A stretch of DNA of 64,000 nt, from assembly GCA_026874595.1 (NCBI GenBank), contig CM049315.1, forward strand, positions 37,898,164 to 37,962,163, in the 5' to 3' direction. The notes beneath the pieces are model-generated. The model worked only from the letters and a program-made list of their open reading frames with translations. It had not been told where the DNA came from and made no database searches. A program made the position numbers and the translations under genes. Source of the DNA: Sipunculus nudus (Eukaryota > Annelida > Sipuncula > Golfingiida > Sipunculidae). Positions 1-10,666 of the stretch are shown piece after piece (positions within the stretch are counted from its first letter, which is position 1; each line of letters opens with the position of its first letter).

Positions 1-35
1 TGGTGACCATCTGGGTGGCGGAAATCCATCACCAC
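1..35 (-). CDS. ALKBH8: ALKBH8 coding exon 6 (cut by the window edge)
   Basis: The exon starts after a CCCTCAG acceptor (37-36), phase 0, and reads [11 protein letters not shown] up to base 1. This matches the MDF+HPDG segment of animal ALKBH8 directly after the HxD exon. The exon continues beyond the window. Confidence 0.88.
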   Translation of the reverse strand, partial: MVMDFRHPDGH

Positions 36-3000
36 CTGAGGGTTAAAATGTTTAGACCTAATATTCTATCATCGAAGACAGGCTGTTTAAAGCATCATAA
101 ATGTTAAAATATAAAAGCTTAGCGACAATTATTACATCAAAACAACTAGAGAAACAGCTCTGTTCTTGCATATTTTTATTCACCTCCCTGCTCCTGTCAC
201 ATGTCTTGTGAGTCATTATTAAGATGTGTTTGACTTTCCAATCCACTTTATCCATGGTTTACAAGCACACCTGTCATTTGAACATAGGAAAACTCACATT
301 TTTTTAAAGAACTGCTGAAACTAAAAATAAACAGCAGTCCATGAATGCATGTTAGTTTGTATAACTGAATTTTAGCAAAATATAACTTTACTATTAAACC
401 TTATTTGGCATTTAAAAAGTTACGTTATCTCTTGTGTGTTGAAATGTCATTCACAAAGCTTATTTGAGTAATATTTTGTGACTTGTCCTCACATACAAAA
501 TTAATATTAACACCAACCTGTGATCCCAGACAGACAGATATAATACCATCTTCAAATGCAGAGTGAGTGTCAATATGGGGAGGTATACCTGCAATAAAAG
601 AAAGTCAAACTAAAAATAAATGTGCGCAAATAAACAGAACTGATAGACTCTTTTAATAACAAACTGGACACCTGTCAAGGCACATGTCTCTTTCAGATGG
701 GTATTGTATTCAAAATTAGGTGAGATATTTTATTAATTAATATTTCTGACAAGTTTTATCAAAATCCTTCGTATTCTGTGTAAGTTATTACAGGGACACC
801 ACAAAGTAGCCAAGTGACATGTGACTTAATTAAATATGCTGGGATGTTGCCCTTAATCAAACTTGGGCAAGTAATCTGTTGGTAAGTAGTTATGGTGAGT
901 TTCGAGAAAATCCATCAAAGCCCCGGTAACTTATGGCAGGGACACTAAAATGTTAATGGATGGACAGACGGACAGATGCCAGGTATAGCATAATACTCCT
1001 GTCATATGATGGGCGTATAAAAAAGAAGATACTGTGGTCTTGTGACTTTGAGGCCTATGATGCAACTTTAAATACCTGCATGAAAAAAATTACTAAGATG
1101 AGGTGAGATAAACATAACCAAAGCACAGAACTGGGTCTAATTAGGCCAGAGGGATCCACATGCTCACTAAACAGAGTAGGCTTCAAAATGTAGAGACATA
1201 TTAACGTAAAATCTTAAATGATTATCAGTGCATCTGAAAGGGGGAAAGGGATATGAAAAGACGAATCAATTTAAGACTTTTGCCTTTGTTGTTCCTTTTG
1301 CATGTTAAGATGAAAATCCTTTTGGATGTTTTATTTTAAGTGTGTGTATGTGTGAACTACAAGGCCATAGGGGTAAGGCTTGAGTAACTCACCCTGTCCT
1401 GGCTGGTACTGGTTAACTGTGAGCTGGTCTTGGGTCCCCCATGATGAATCTAGTAATCCAAGACGAGTGAGAATGTCTTCACATTCCACTGGGATGCCCT
1501 CCTCTAACGGACTCTCCTTATCCACATTGTTAATACCATACTTAAACTCATACCCAAAATGTTTTACACGTCTGTGCTTTAGACTCTGTCCAGCACCTGA
1601 AATGGCATGAAATCACATAGGGATTCTGAAATTATTGACTCTTAAATTTAACCCTAAAATGCAATATTACAGCAGTTTCTTCATTTAAATGCTTGTAATA
1701 TTCATTTTACAATGATTAAGAAGCCTCCTCCCATAGGTTGGGAGGTTCCTTGGGGATGATGAGACTGACTTTTTAATGTAAACATCAATTTCACAATTTA
1801 AAATCTTTTCCTCTGCCATTTTCTATGTGCGCTAGGTCTCACATATGGCTGATAGTTAAAAGCTGAACTAAAATATTAGTCCTAGGTATAGATTTGGACC
1901 TGATATTTATTTCTTCTCTTGAACGTATTTCTATATCACAAACTCAATAGACAATTCCCCATTATCTTTTAGTCGCTGGGATCAGGGGTAGGCTTCCAGT
2001 GATCAATTGGTGACTGCATACGTCTAGTTTAGAGAGACATAATCAGGGACAATATTATGCCTATTCTTTCACACTATAAGTTCAGTTTGGCTTTATACAA
2101 AAGTTTCCTAGCAAAACCACTCAGTCAAAGAGTCTCAGCTCCTTGTAGACGGCTGTTTAACACATTGTTATGGCTATGTGGGTTGGTAAACACAGTCCAC
2201 ATGTGTATGCTTACCATAACAAGGCCCCGTGATTGGAAATACGGTTGTGTGCCGCAACATGTGGTGTTTCAGCCAGCAGGAACATGTATTACATTTTTAA
2301 CCAAGTCAGTCAGTCATCTCCTGATTGACACGTGTCGTGGCTCCGCGATCCACATGGCCCCACATGCTATGTTTATGCTGACATCTGGGATCGCGCCCGG
2401 TCCACTGTTTTTAACATTTGTTTACAGGAGTAAGCAAATGGTTTCAAGGCAATGTTTTGGCATGTACAGGTTTATTTTAAAGGGAAGAAGCTATTTTTAG
2501 TGTTAATGCAACATGTTTTACAGGTGATTGGGCCCCTTTAATGGTTTGCGTAGTATACACTGAATATCCAATTCAGTTAAATTCTACCAGAATTTTAAAA
2601 CACATAAACATACCAGTATCTGAACCATCTGCCGTCCAGTCTAGACAGCCCAGCAGCTTGGCTTCTTCCTCTTCAGAAAGAAAATTTTCCTTCAGAATCA
2701 GTCCTGGTGGCAGCTCACAAACTGGTATCTCTGATTCTGGCACTGAAAGGCATTACATAATTATATATAAACATTACCAGGTATGCTCAAATTTTATATT
2801 GTGAAATGTCTTCACACTTGTTATTGTATAATACAATTTTAAATAACACTAAGAAGTAACCAAAGACTTAAATGTATTTATTTAAATTAAAATTGCAATA
2901 TCAAACTTCTCTCTAAAAATAATGGATTTCCCCAAATAAGACAATTACATGAAGGCCATGTCCGGCTTTGGAAAATAACAAAACTTCCTGCAAGGAGAAT

Positions 3001-4286
3001 TTGTAACATGTGGGATCAAATGAACTGTGAAGTAAATGTTTACTGAACTAAAAAAACCTTTGAGAATAACTTAGAGATTGCTCACAGAATACCAGTACCA
3101 AGACTGAAATTATATACCAGAGTCCATTAAACTTTTCACATGAAATTGTGAAGAAAGCTGAATCTTTAAATTATTGTGTAAAGTGTTGAATTTCATACAA
3201 ACACAGACTTAATTTACTTTTAAGCATATAACAAGACTTAAAATTACCTGAGTTTGTGAAATATATATAAAATGTGACGTTGGGTAGAGACAGCTGCTGC
3301 GGGCATTTTAACATGCTGCCGTGAAGCTCTTCTCTTGCGGAAACTGCATCTTCAGTTTTCATGAAGACCACAAAGGCATATGGTTTCCTTGGCAGCATGA
3401 TGACATCACAGAGGGTGCCAAATGAGCAAAATATTTCAAATACCTCCTCTCTCTTAACATTGTTCCCCAATCCTGCATTGGCAACAACCAGTTTCTGAAA
3501 AGAAATATTGTTTTATATTATCAATAACAATTCATATGGTTTTTCTATTACTTTCCCCAGATATCAATAGATAATGGCATTATACATGATATAATTTTGA
3601 TCTTTTAAATAGGGAATCCTGTTGATTATTCCACATATATTGTTTTCCCATAAATATAAATTTATGCATTTTAACCATAATATAAACATGTAGATTTTAA
3701 GGAATTAACAAAGAGTACTATATATACCTTTATCTGGCAGTTTCAATAGTTTGTTTGCCGAGTGTTGTACAAAGGTCTCCCACAGACTGTAACAAAATTT
3801 GATAAAAAAAGGTCTTCACTGTGACAAAATTTAATTTAAAAAAGAAGACTGCCTCTGGGATACTCATCAGTGTCATGCCAGGCTTGTCACAGAAAGTATT
3901 ATTATATCCTGCTTAAACACTGACAGAACATAATGGCACTGGGTTTCCAGGTGGCCATAATAGGACCTATAAGATGCTAAGATGGAATATTCTGTGACAT
4001 TATATAAAACAATGAGACAGCACCAGTGGCCAGGGTTTGTAAATGGACAACTGTTAACTACCACCTGGATTCCCTCTCAAGAAAGTGGCTATGATAAAAT
4101 GGCCATCATGTCAAACAGTACTAAGCCCAGTGGCCTGGAAGTAGAATACAACCAATTATTTAATGAGTGTACCCAGTGTTAGGATAATCGAGTGCCAGGA
4201 GTGACAAGGGCCAGGACATTCCAGATGCACTTAAAAGTTCTAGTTGTTGTCAAACTCACATGTGTTGAAGCTTCAGCTATATATAA

Positions 4287-4325
<39 letters not shown>

Positions 4326-6090
4326 ACAAATTCATGGAATTAATGATCCCTGCTTTAGGCTCTTGTTTTTCATGCTTGATAACAGACGGACAGAATGACA
4401 GACAGACAGAAACTAGATACTTCACAACAAATCCCAACCAACGTAAGGATAAGAGCAATCACTGATGAAAATTTGAATGAAATAGGATAAAATTTAGGAA
4501 AGTTATCACAGGGAAACAAAACCTGACAGACAGACAGACAAAGTGACAGAGTGACAGACAGACAGAAACTAGATACTTCACAACAAATCCCAACCAAGGC
4601 AAGGATGAGAGCAATCACTGATGAAAATTTGAATGAAATAGGATAATATTTAGGAAAGTTATCGCAGGGAAACAAAACCTGACAGACAGACAGACAAAGT
4701 GACAGACAGACAGAAACTAGATACTTCACAACAAATCCCAGCCAAAGTAAGGATGAGAGCAATCACTGATGAAAATTTGAATGAAATAGGATAAAATTTA
4801 GGAAAGTTATCACAGGGAAACAAAACCTGACAGACAGACAGACAAAGTGACAGAGTGACAGACAGACAGAAACTAGATACTTCACAACAAATCCCAACCA
4901 AGGCAAGGATGAGAGCAATCACTGATGAAAATTTGAATGAAATAGGATAATATTTAGGAAAGTTATCGCAGGGAAACAAAACCTGACAGACAGACAGACA
5001 AAGTGACAGACAGACAGAAACTAGATACTTCACAACAAATCCCAACCAACGTAAGGATGGGAGCAATCACTGATGAAAATTTGAATGAAATAGGATAAAA
5101 TTTAGGAAAGTTATCACAGGGAAACAAAACCTGACAGACAGACAGACAAAGTGACAGAGTGACAGACAGACAGAAACTAGATACTTCACAACAAATCCCA
5201 ACCAACGTAAGGATGAGAGCAATCACTGATGAAAATTTGAATGAAATAGGATAATATTTAGGAAAGGTATCCCATGGAAACGAAAACCTGATGGACTGAC
5301 AGGTAGAGTGACAGAGATACAGAAGCCAGACACTTTAAAACATATCCTAACCAAGGTAAGCATGAGAGCAATCACTGACCTAAATTTGAATGAAAGACAA
5401 TATTTAGGAAAGTTATCGCAGGGAAACAAAACCAGACAGACAGACAAAGTGACAGAGTGACAGACAGACAGAAGCCAGACACTCCGAAACCAATCCAAAC
5501 CAAGGCAAGCATGAGAGTAATCATTGACCCAAATTTGCATGAAATGGGATAATATTTAGGTAAGTTATCCCACGGAAACAAAAACCTGACGGACTGACAG
5601 GGAGAGTGACAGACAGACAGACAGACAGAAGCCAGACACTTCAAAACATATTCCAACCAAGATAAGCATGATAGCAATCACTGAACCAAATCTGAATGAT
5701 ATCGGATAATATTTAGTAAAGTAATCGCATGGAAATGAATGTCTGACAGACCAACAGAGAAAGTGAGACAGACAGACAGAAGCCAGACACTCCAAAACCA
5801 ATCCCAACCAAGGTATGCATGAGAGCAATCACTGACCCAAATTTGAATGAAATTCGATGATATTTAGGAAAGTTAAAGCACGGAAAAACCTGACGGACGG
5901 ACAGACAGACAAACCCAAATCAATGTCCTCAGCATCTGCGGAGCGGGGGACAATAAATATATTTTGATATATATATTTATATATATATAAATGAATATAC
6001 AGATATAGATAAATATATGGACAGGCTCAACTGCCAGCATAAGAATATATGCTCTCATTGGAATTGGGTAAACTACACATGCATATATAT

Positions 6091-6162
<72 letters not shown>

Positions 6163-9100
6163 TTTAAATATGTATAGGCTCAACTGCCGGCAGGGAAAAT
6201 TAATCAGCAAACAAATATCTGCTCTAATTTTATATAATAACTTTCATTTTTATCAAGACCCTGAGATGACAAATGTCCAGCTTGCTGGCTTAGAAAATTA
6301 GGTACAATATTTCATTAGTCTTTATGTAAAATTAACAATGTGTGAATAATAAAACTTCATATTTTTTAAATTTTCTAGATAGTTTTAGATCTCATGACAT
6401 ATTTGGTGTGATTTGTTAAAATGTCTTGTTCTGGATCTGAAGTTAACCTTGCCACAAGTTTAATATACCTTACTCAAATGTACCTTGAATTACCTTGGTA
6501 CACACATCAAAAGATAAGCTGTGTACTAGATCGAAGGTAAGGAAGTATGAATTTGAGACTGCATCTATGGCACAATGGCTGCTTATATATGCTTGTGAGC
6601 AAACAAGCAGTTGTTGTTGTAGTTGTAACCTTTATTTCCTCCACTGAGCGGAGAATCAACAATTTTACAATGATATAACATGAGATGAAAATTCAATACA
6701 ATATTACACAAAAGATACATATATATATATATACAAGGATACATAGGCAACTTTACTGATAAATGCATGTTGTTACATACACACTTTTTTGTTTACACGC
6801 ACGTTCTAATGAATTCCCAGGTGTTAGAAACTTTCAAATTAAACAAGTTTCATATGTTGTAGACATTCTATTGTGATCTTCACCTTGAAAATCAGTTTAA
6901 CAGATTCATACAAAAACACAATGTTTTGTTCATGTGTGAATTCACATACAGGTCTACCTATTATATGTGAAAACATAACATCAACTGTGATATTATTGAA
7001 ATAAGCACTGATTTTAACATTAAAACTATCAGTTATAAAGTCAAAGAATTCATCTCTGTCTGAAGCGGTGCTGTAACAACTAAGAATGGCGTGACTGTAG
7101 ATTTCCTCCATCATATATCCAAAAAGGGACAGAGAATCACAATATCTTAAAGACAATCTGTTGTTACTGCAATTTTCACTACATAACTGAATAAACCAAG
7201 AGAACAAGGTACCTCCTTCGAGGCTTGCCATAGCAGTGACAGATGAAAATATTATTGTATACTATAAAGTCATTGTCAGTACATACACGATAATAATAAT
7301 TGGTTTCTTCATAACTCATTTCCACAATGCTTTTGAGGGAATAATGCCCTCTCTTAAGAAAGATAAAGCCTTGTCAATAGGCCATATTTTTGTAACAATA
7401 AAATAATATCAAATATATAACCAGAACGGCAAGAATTTGGGTTCAGTCAAATACAATTCAGCTTAAATAAAATCTGGTAATATGATATGTTAACTCAAAA
7501 TTAACATGTAAACATTAAATGTAAACTTAATGAAAACTCATGAGATGTCAAATCAAAACATAAGGTAACAGCTTGAGACTACGGTGGCTGATTTAGGACA
7601 CAGAAAAAAAAAAATATTTATCTCGAGATCTCGAGATAACATCTCGAGATCTCGCTCGACATAGAATTTCTCAAAAAAAAAAATTTTAGGAAGCAAAAAA
7701 AAAAAATTTTAGGAAGCAAAAAAAAAAAATTTTAGGAAGCAAAAAAAAAAATTTTAGGAAGCAAAAAAAAAAATTTTAGGAAGCAAAAAAAAATTTTTAG
7801 GAAGCAAAAAAAAAAATTTTAGAAAGCAAAAAAAAAAATTTTTTAGGAAGCAAAAAAAAAATTCTAGAAAGCAAAAAAAAAAAATTTTTAGGAAGCAAAA
7901 AAAATTATCTTTCGAGATCTCCAGAAAAAATGTCACACTTGTACGAACCATTCGAAGCTGAATTGACATAAAGGGGACAGTATACGTTAAGAGTGCTTAC
8001 TATTGCAATTATAAAACAAAGACCATGTATACTGTGTTTAACTGAACCGTAATACAATATAATTGATTTAGAATCAATCAAGTTTGTATATTCCCTGAAA
8101 TAAGGCGAGTTGAAGAAAAGTTCAATATAAATTCAATATTTAATATTCATATCCGTAAGGAAGATGTCAAAGCCTAAAGAATCTGAAACATTCTACCTGA
8201 ACGGCGGATTCGGAGCCATGTCTGTTAAATCACTCAAATAGAAATGTTTAGGTCTGCATGCATGCAGTGTGGGTACTTTATTATTTTAAGAATACAAACA
8301 AATATGAGCTTCTTATAGAAACACGCTTTTTGTACAATTTCTTTTAGCTTTTGTTTTATTGAAATGGTACGGTGTGTCGTTTTGTGGAACGTGTATTAGA
8401 CCATCATAAATTAAAATATGCTAAAACTGATTACTGTGTTTTCGGGTAGGTACGCTGGGGGGGGGGGGGGGCGGGGTCGGGGAGGAGCGTTGCTTCAGCT
8501 CCTAAAGCCCAAGTCTTGATCCACTATAGCTCTTACTATAGCTCAGATTAATTTAATCAACCTATCTTCATAAATGTTTTATATTCATAAATAAACGGTT
8601 TAAAATTTCGATCATCTCTCATCATGATTTTTCTTCAGCAAAATGCTCTGCTTTGGTCTTAAAGTCGCTATTCACCTGCCTTATTTATAGAATATTTGTA
8701 AAAACTCTGCATATACATATTAAAGAAGTGAAAGTAATCATAAACATAATCTAGGTAAACATAATCTATTAATCTTTCATAAAAATGAGCCAATGCCATG
8801 GGTAAAGGCGGTGTCTTTGTCTATATCCACGTTTTTTTATAACATGGGTCGGGGGGGGGGTGTGCAAAAATTGCCACCGATCGTAATAGAAAGACGTCCG
8901 GCAGAAACATCTGGCTTCAATTCAGAGATTACAGATTTCTGTAAATGACAAATACTGCATTGCTTCACATGCTCTAACGAATATAAACTAGTGATCTTTC
9001 AATAACTCGGTTACATGTTTTTATCTGTATGTTAACACTTGCTCAAGTGGCTTGTATACAAGTAGCCTTTAGATAAAATGTTTATACGTCAAAGTGACGT

Positions 9101-10666
9101 TATAAGACCCATTCCCAGCTGGGGTTTCTTCTTAAATTTTTTTTGCTTCCTAATTTTTTTTTTTTTTGCTTCCTAAATTTTTTTTTTTTTGCCTCCTAAA
9201 ATTTTTTTTTTGCTTCCTAAAAATTTTTTTTTTTGCTTCATAAAATTTTATTTTATGCCTCCTAAATTTTTTTTTTTGCTCCCTAAATTTTTTTTTTGCT
9301 TCCTAAAAATTTTTTTTTTGCTTCCTAAAATTTTTTTTTTGCGAAATTCTATGTCGAGATCACGAGATAAATATTTTTTTTTCTGTGTCCTAAATCAGCC
9401 ACCGTATGAGACAGCCCAAGGATTGCAAATTTATAATTAAATCATCTCTTTTTTCTTCACACCTCCCCTATTTATAGCCCATGACAATGATAGTCCTATC
9501 TAAATTGCTGGCAAGGTAAATTTCCCCTGGCGGTGGTTAAGCCTGCAGACTGCTGCTGGCAGTTTAGCCACTTCGTTTTGTTTAAACTAACTGCACACCT
9601 TGTGTGCGTAATATGACCCATTATTTAACAAGGGCACTGCAAAGCAGGGGATCACCTTTCATGGGGCATAATTAGAATGGGTGTATTACACAGTGTGAAA
9701 ATGAGGAGGGCAGCCCTCTGGCCTTGACCTTTGCTCCTGTGACCTCAAACTAAATAGGGTTCTTTATCCATGGGTGGGTAAGCCATATGAGCAAGAACAC
9801 ATTTGTGGTGTCATCAGGAAAATAATGTACTGCTCTTTGTGTCAAACATGGATTTTTGTTCTGTTTTTCGGAATATCAGTGAAAATTAATAAAATTAAGG
9901 TTTGTACAGTGTGACTGGGACCAGACATAGACCCAGTTGTGGCTCTGTTTTTTAAACAGAGCCACAGGTCCCTGCCTTCATTTACCTAGCGGACAGGAGC
10001 GCATGCAGGTGACAACGTTGTACCCACTTTGGGTACATTTAGCCTGTAGCTAAGCCCCTGGTGATTGGCTGGTGATTGTTTCTGGCTAGCTGTGTGCACT
10101 GCACTGCATGTGTTACATCATCGCTGCCAACTTACTAGCTGGCCCACCCAGCTGAAATGTGATACATGCGCCTGGCCAGCTGAAACAATCCAGTGTGTTA
10201 CCTTGGTAACAATGCTGCCTGTAGGAAGTGATCATGTGTATCCATTGGTCGAGTTACCAGGTTACAGGACACACCAGTGATGATGTAACACATGCATGTG
10301 TACACTGCTTGAAACAATCTGCACAGGGGCACTGGGACAGGCACCCGACATCAAGTGTAGCCTACTTCCAGTCCACTAGACAAATGAAAGCAGGGACCTG
10401 TGGCTCTGTGTTTACAACTCAACAGAGCCACAACTGGGTCTAGCTCTAGGACCAGTCATGAGTCAGTGAGATACTGTGCTCACGGTATACACGTATGGGA
10501 TAAACTACATTATAGCTGTGTGATTTAATAAGATATTCTGATTTACATTGGTGGGTTGATCAGACAGACTTGTTATCCCATGCCGCAACAGCATGTGTCG
10601 CGCCTTATTCGCTTTTTTCACCACACGGCGATCAGCTTTTGCCAACTTTTCCATGGGGGCTGCCAT
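1..10666 (-). CDS. ALKBH8: ALKBH8, alkylated DNA repair protein alkB homolog 8 (5' part, six exons, runs off the window)
   Basis: ALKBH8 is a tRNA-modifying enzyme. Its AlkB domain (Fe(II)/2-oxoglutarate dioxygenase) and a C-terminal methyltransferase act on wobble uridines to give mcm5U and its hydroxylated form. Six exons read in one consistent frame with GT-AG introns: 10666-10547, 3494-3248, 2742-2614, 1596-1393, 588-518 and 35-1. Junction phases match at every join (0, 1, 1, 1, 0). In order they give a basic N-terminus with the family's [10 protein letters not shown]-type segment, an RRM (RNP2-like [11 protein letters not shown]1-like PYAFVVF), a linker with CELPPGL, and the start of the AlkB domain ([25 protein letters not shown], then HID as the HxD iron ligands within [12 protein letters not shown]). 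The rest of the dioxygenase and the methyltransferase lie left of base 1. Introns range from about 0.5 to 7 kb; intron 1 holds most of the repeats. Exon assignment rests on similarity to the known animal protein; the start codon has A at -3 and G at +4. Confidence 0.93.
518..588 (-). CDS. ALKBH8: ALKBH8 coding exon 5 (HxD iron-binding motif)
   Basis: A 71-nt exon, phase 1 in and phase 0 out, with acceptor TTATTGCAG and donor GTTGGT. It encodes [23 protein letters not shown] is the HxD pair that binds Fe(II), so the dioxygenase looks catalytically competent as far as it can be read. Confidence 0.92.
589..1392. other. ALKBH8 intron 4 with a repeat fragment
   Basis: About 800 bp with no coding signal. 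The part from roughly 720 to 1024 is a minus-strand copy of the repeat family seen at 21367-21870: on the minus strand it begins TTTTTTATACGCCCATC and carries the same block around GGCTACTTTGTGGTGT. The rest is plain AT-rich intron. Confidence 0.6.
720..1024 (-). mobile_element. TATACGCC-type repeat fragment (possible Helentron-like 5' end)
   Basis: On the minus strand the copy begins with T-rich sequence and ATACGCCCATCATATGACAG, followed by a CTGTCCGTCTGTCCATCC stretch typical of the 5' parts of several repeats in this window. It shares GTCACTNGGCTACTTTGTGG with the copy near 21367. I saw no 3' hairpin end here, so it is likely truncated. Confidence 0.45.
1393..1596 (-). CDS. ALKBH8: ALKBH8 coding exon 4 (AlkB domain)
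   Basis: A 204-nt exon, phase 1 in and out, with a CATTTCAG acceptor and GTGAGT donor. It holds the near-invariant [20 protein letters not shown] and ends [11 protein letters not shown], the segment just before the HxD iron-binding motif. Confidence 0.94.
1597..2613. other. ALKBH8 intron 3, no recognised gene
   Basis: About 1 kb of intron. The plus-strand 147-codon frame at 2057-2500 has no recognisable domain and lies antisense in the intron; the region reads like old repeat sequence. A short inverted pair (GCCTCCTCCC / GGGAGG) lies near 1731-1750. Nothing else is supported. Confidence 0.5.
2614..2742 (-). CDS. ALKBH8: ALKBH8 coding exon 3 (RRM-AlkB linker)
   Basis: A 129-nt exon, phase 1 in and out, between a CCTTTCAG acceptor and a GTATGT donor. 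It reads [20 protein letters not shown], then a Leu-rich stretch and LDWTADGSD, matching the start of the AlkB domain in the family (PPGL followed by an acidic helix and a DW pair). Confidence 0.92.
3248..3494 (-). CDS. ALKBH8: ALKBH8 coding exon 2 (RRM)
   Basis: A 247-nt exon, phase 0 in and phase 1 out, between a TTTTCAG acceptor (3496-3495) and a GTAATT donor (3247). It encodes the whole RNA recognition motif: beta-1 [12 protein letters not shown], a helix with [11 protein letters not shown], beta-2/3 with [17 protein letters not shown], and beta-4 with [10 protein letters not shown]. The RRM helps this enzyme hold its tRNA substrate. Confidence 0.93.
4295..4316. repeat. (AC)11 microsatellite
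   Basis: Eleven perfect AC units flanked on both sides by short AT runs. Confidence 0.95.
4411..5930. repeat. Tandem array with 148/156-bp units (304-bp dimer)
   Basis: The motif AACTAGATACTTCACAAC recurs at 4411, 4567, 4715, 4871, 5019 and 5175. Spacings alternate 156, 148, 156, 148, 156 bp. The 8-bp difference is an extra AGAGTGAC in the GACAGACAGA-rich part of every other unit, and linked substitutions alternate as well, so the true repeat is a 304-bp dimer. From about 5260 to 5930 the units become diverged (GAAGCCAGACACT in place of AACTAGATACTT). Frames across the array give only Cys/Leu/Ser-rich low-complexity peptides. Confidence 0.92.
6097..6156. repeat. (TA)30 microsatellite
   Basis: Sixty bases of perfect TA, preceded by a shorter AT run from 6083. 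Confidence 0.95.
6631..6636 (-). promoter_or_regulatory. Possible poly(A) signal for the nested ORF
   Basis: AATAAA on the minus strand, about 200 bp after the stop of the 6839-7231 ORF, followed by a plausible cleavage region. AATAAA is common by chance in AT-rich sequence, so this is weak support. Confidence 0.3.
6839..7231 (-). CDS. Unidentified intact 130-aa ORF inside ALKBH8 intron 1
   Basis: I do not recognise this protein. It starts [13 protein letters not shown] in a good start context (G at -3, G at +4), with an in-frame stop 14 codons upstream and no acceptor between, so it would be a single-exon gene. The composition is protein-like rather than low-complexity: mixed charged and hydrophobic residues, a Cys-containing N-terminal half, an acidic-aromatic [16 protein letters not shown] stretch in the middle, and a C-terminus ending in [13 protein letters not shown]. 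No signal peptide or clear membrane segment is seen. It lies on the same strand as ALKBH8 and a possible AATAAA poly(A) signal follows about 200 bp after the stop. It could be a nested lineage-specific gene, a retrogene, a fragment of a mobile element's gene, or a chance frame. Confidence 0.4.
   Translation of the reverse strand: MASLEGGTLFSWFIQLCSENCSNNRLSLRYCDSLSLFGYMMEEIYSHAILSCYSTASDRDEFFDFITDSFNVKISAYFNNITVDVMFSHIIGRPVCEFTHEQNIVFLYESVKLIFKVKITIECLQHMKLV
7670..7905. repeat. Left subterminal tandem array (A-run + TTTTAGGAAGC)
   Basis: About eleven units of near 20 bp with variable A-run lengths. Frames through it give repetitive Phe/Leu/Cys peptides and are not genes. Confidence 0.9.
8457..8471. 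repeat. G15 homopolymer
   Basis: Fifteen consecutive G followed by GCGGGGTCGGGG, inside the 7580-9406 element. It could form a G-quadruplex on the plus strand. Confidence 0.9.
9130..9345. repeat. Right subterminal tandem array (inverted copy)
   Basis: Inverted counterpart of the left array: units of GCTTCCTAAAA followed by a T run. Together the two arrays would let the element fold back on itself. Confidence 0.9.
9912..10456. mobile_element. Inverted-repeat element whose termini are themselves hairpins
   Basis: Left segment 9930-9975 and right segment 10390-10440 are inverted copies (GACCCAGTTGTGGCTCTG ... CAGGTCCCTGC). Weaker similarity extends outward to a GACTGG/CCAGTC pair near 9916 and 10455. 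Within the left terminus, 9938-9966 is a perfect 13-bp stem with a 3-nt T loop; the right terminus has a 10-bp stem. No coding region is seen in the 400-bp centre. Target duplication could not be settled, so the outer limits are approximate. Confidence 0.7.
10547..10666 (-). CDS. ALKBH8: ALKBH8 coding exon 1
   Basis: Forty codons from the start ATG at 10666 to a GTAAAT donor at 10546, phase 0. The protein begins [14 protein letters not shown] and is rich in Lys and Arg, then [11 protein letters not shown], which matches the segment preceding the RRM in animal ALKBH8. No frame this long in this stretch was in the supplied list because the exon is short; it was found by reading the minus strand. 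The start lies in CAAAGATGGCAGCCC, which also resembles a YY1-type initiator element. Confidence 0.9.

Larger units (their letters stand above)
7580..9406. mobile_element. Inverted-repeat DNA element with A-rich subterminal arrays and 6-bp target duplication
   Basis: The ends are inverted copies: TACGGTGGCTGATTTAGGAC at the left and its complement ending at 9406. Both continue through CACAG, an A run, ATTTATCTCG and GACATAGAATTTC. The direct repeat TGAGAC flanks both ends (7574-7579 and 9407-9412), which fits a 6-bp target-site duplication. Inside each end is a tandem array of about 20-bp units of A-run, TTTTAGGAAGC (7670-7905, and inverted at 9130-9345). The left end also has the perfect palindrome ATCTCGAGATCTCGAGAT. 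No transposase is visible in the roughly 1.2-kb centre, so it is non-autonomous. I cannot assign a superfamily. Confidence 0.8.
3495..10546. other. ALKBH8 intron 1 (repeat-filled)
   Basis: A 7.05-kb intron. From left to right it holds plain AT-rich sequence (3495-4290), an (AC)n tract, the tandem array at 4411-5930, a (TA)n tract, the unidentified ORF 6839-7231, the inverted-repeat element 7580-9406 and the hairpin-ended element near 9912-10456. Confidence 0.75.

Noticed and set aside
2057-2500. 147-codon plus-strand frame in ALKBH8 intron 3
   Set aside because: No domain, antisense in an intron, repeat-like surroundings; likely chance.
4273-5828. Series of minus-strand frames rich in Cys, Leu and Ser
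   Set aside because: They are translations of the tandem array and repeat the same low-complexity peptide.
8164-8241. Short plus-strand frame [20 protein letters not shown] inside the 7580-9406 element
   Set aside because: Only 25 codons, no donor at its end and no match to a transposase; not enough to call a gene.
7754-9440. Phe/Leu/Cys-rich frames at 7754-7969 and 9189-9440
   Set aside because: They read through the A-run/TTTTAGGAAGC arrays of the fold-back element.
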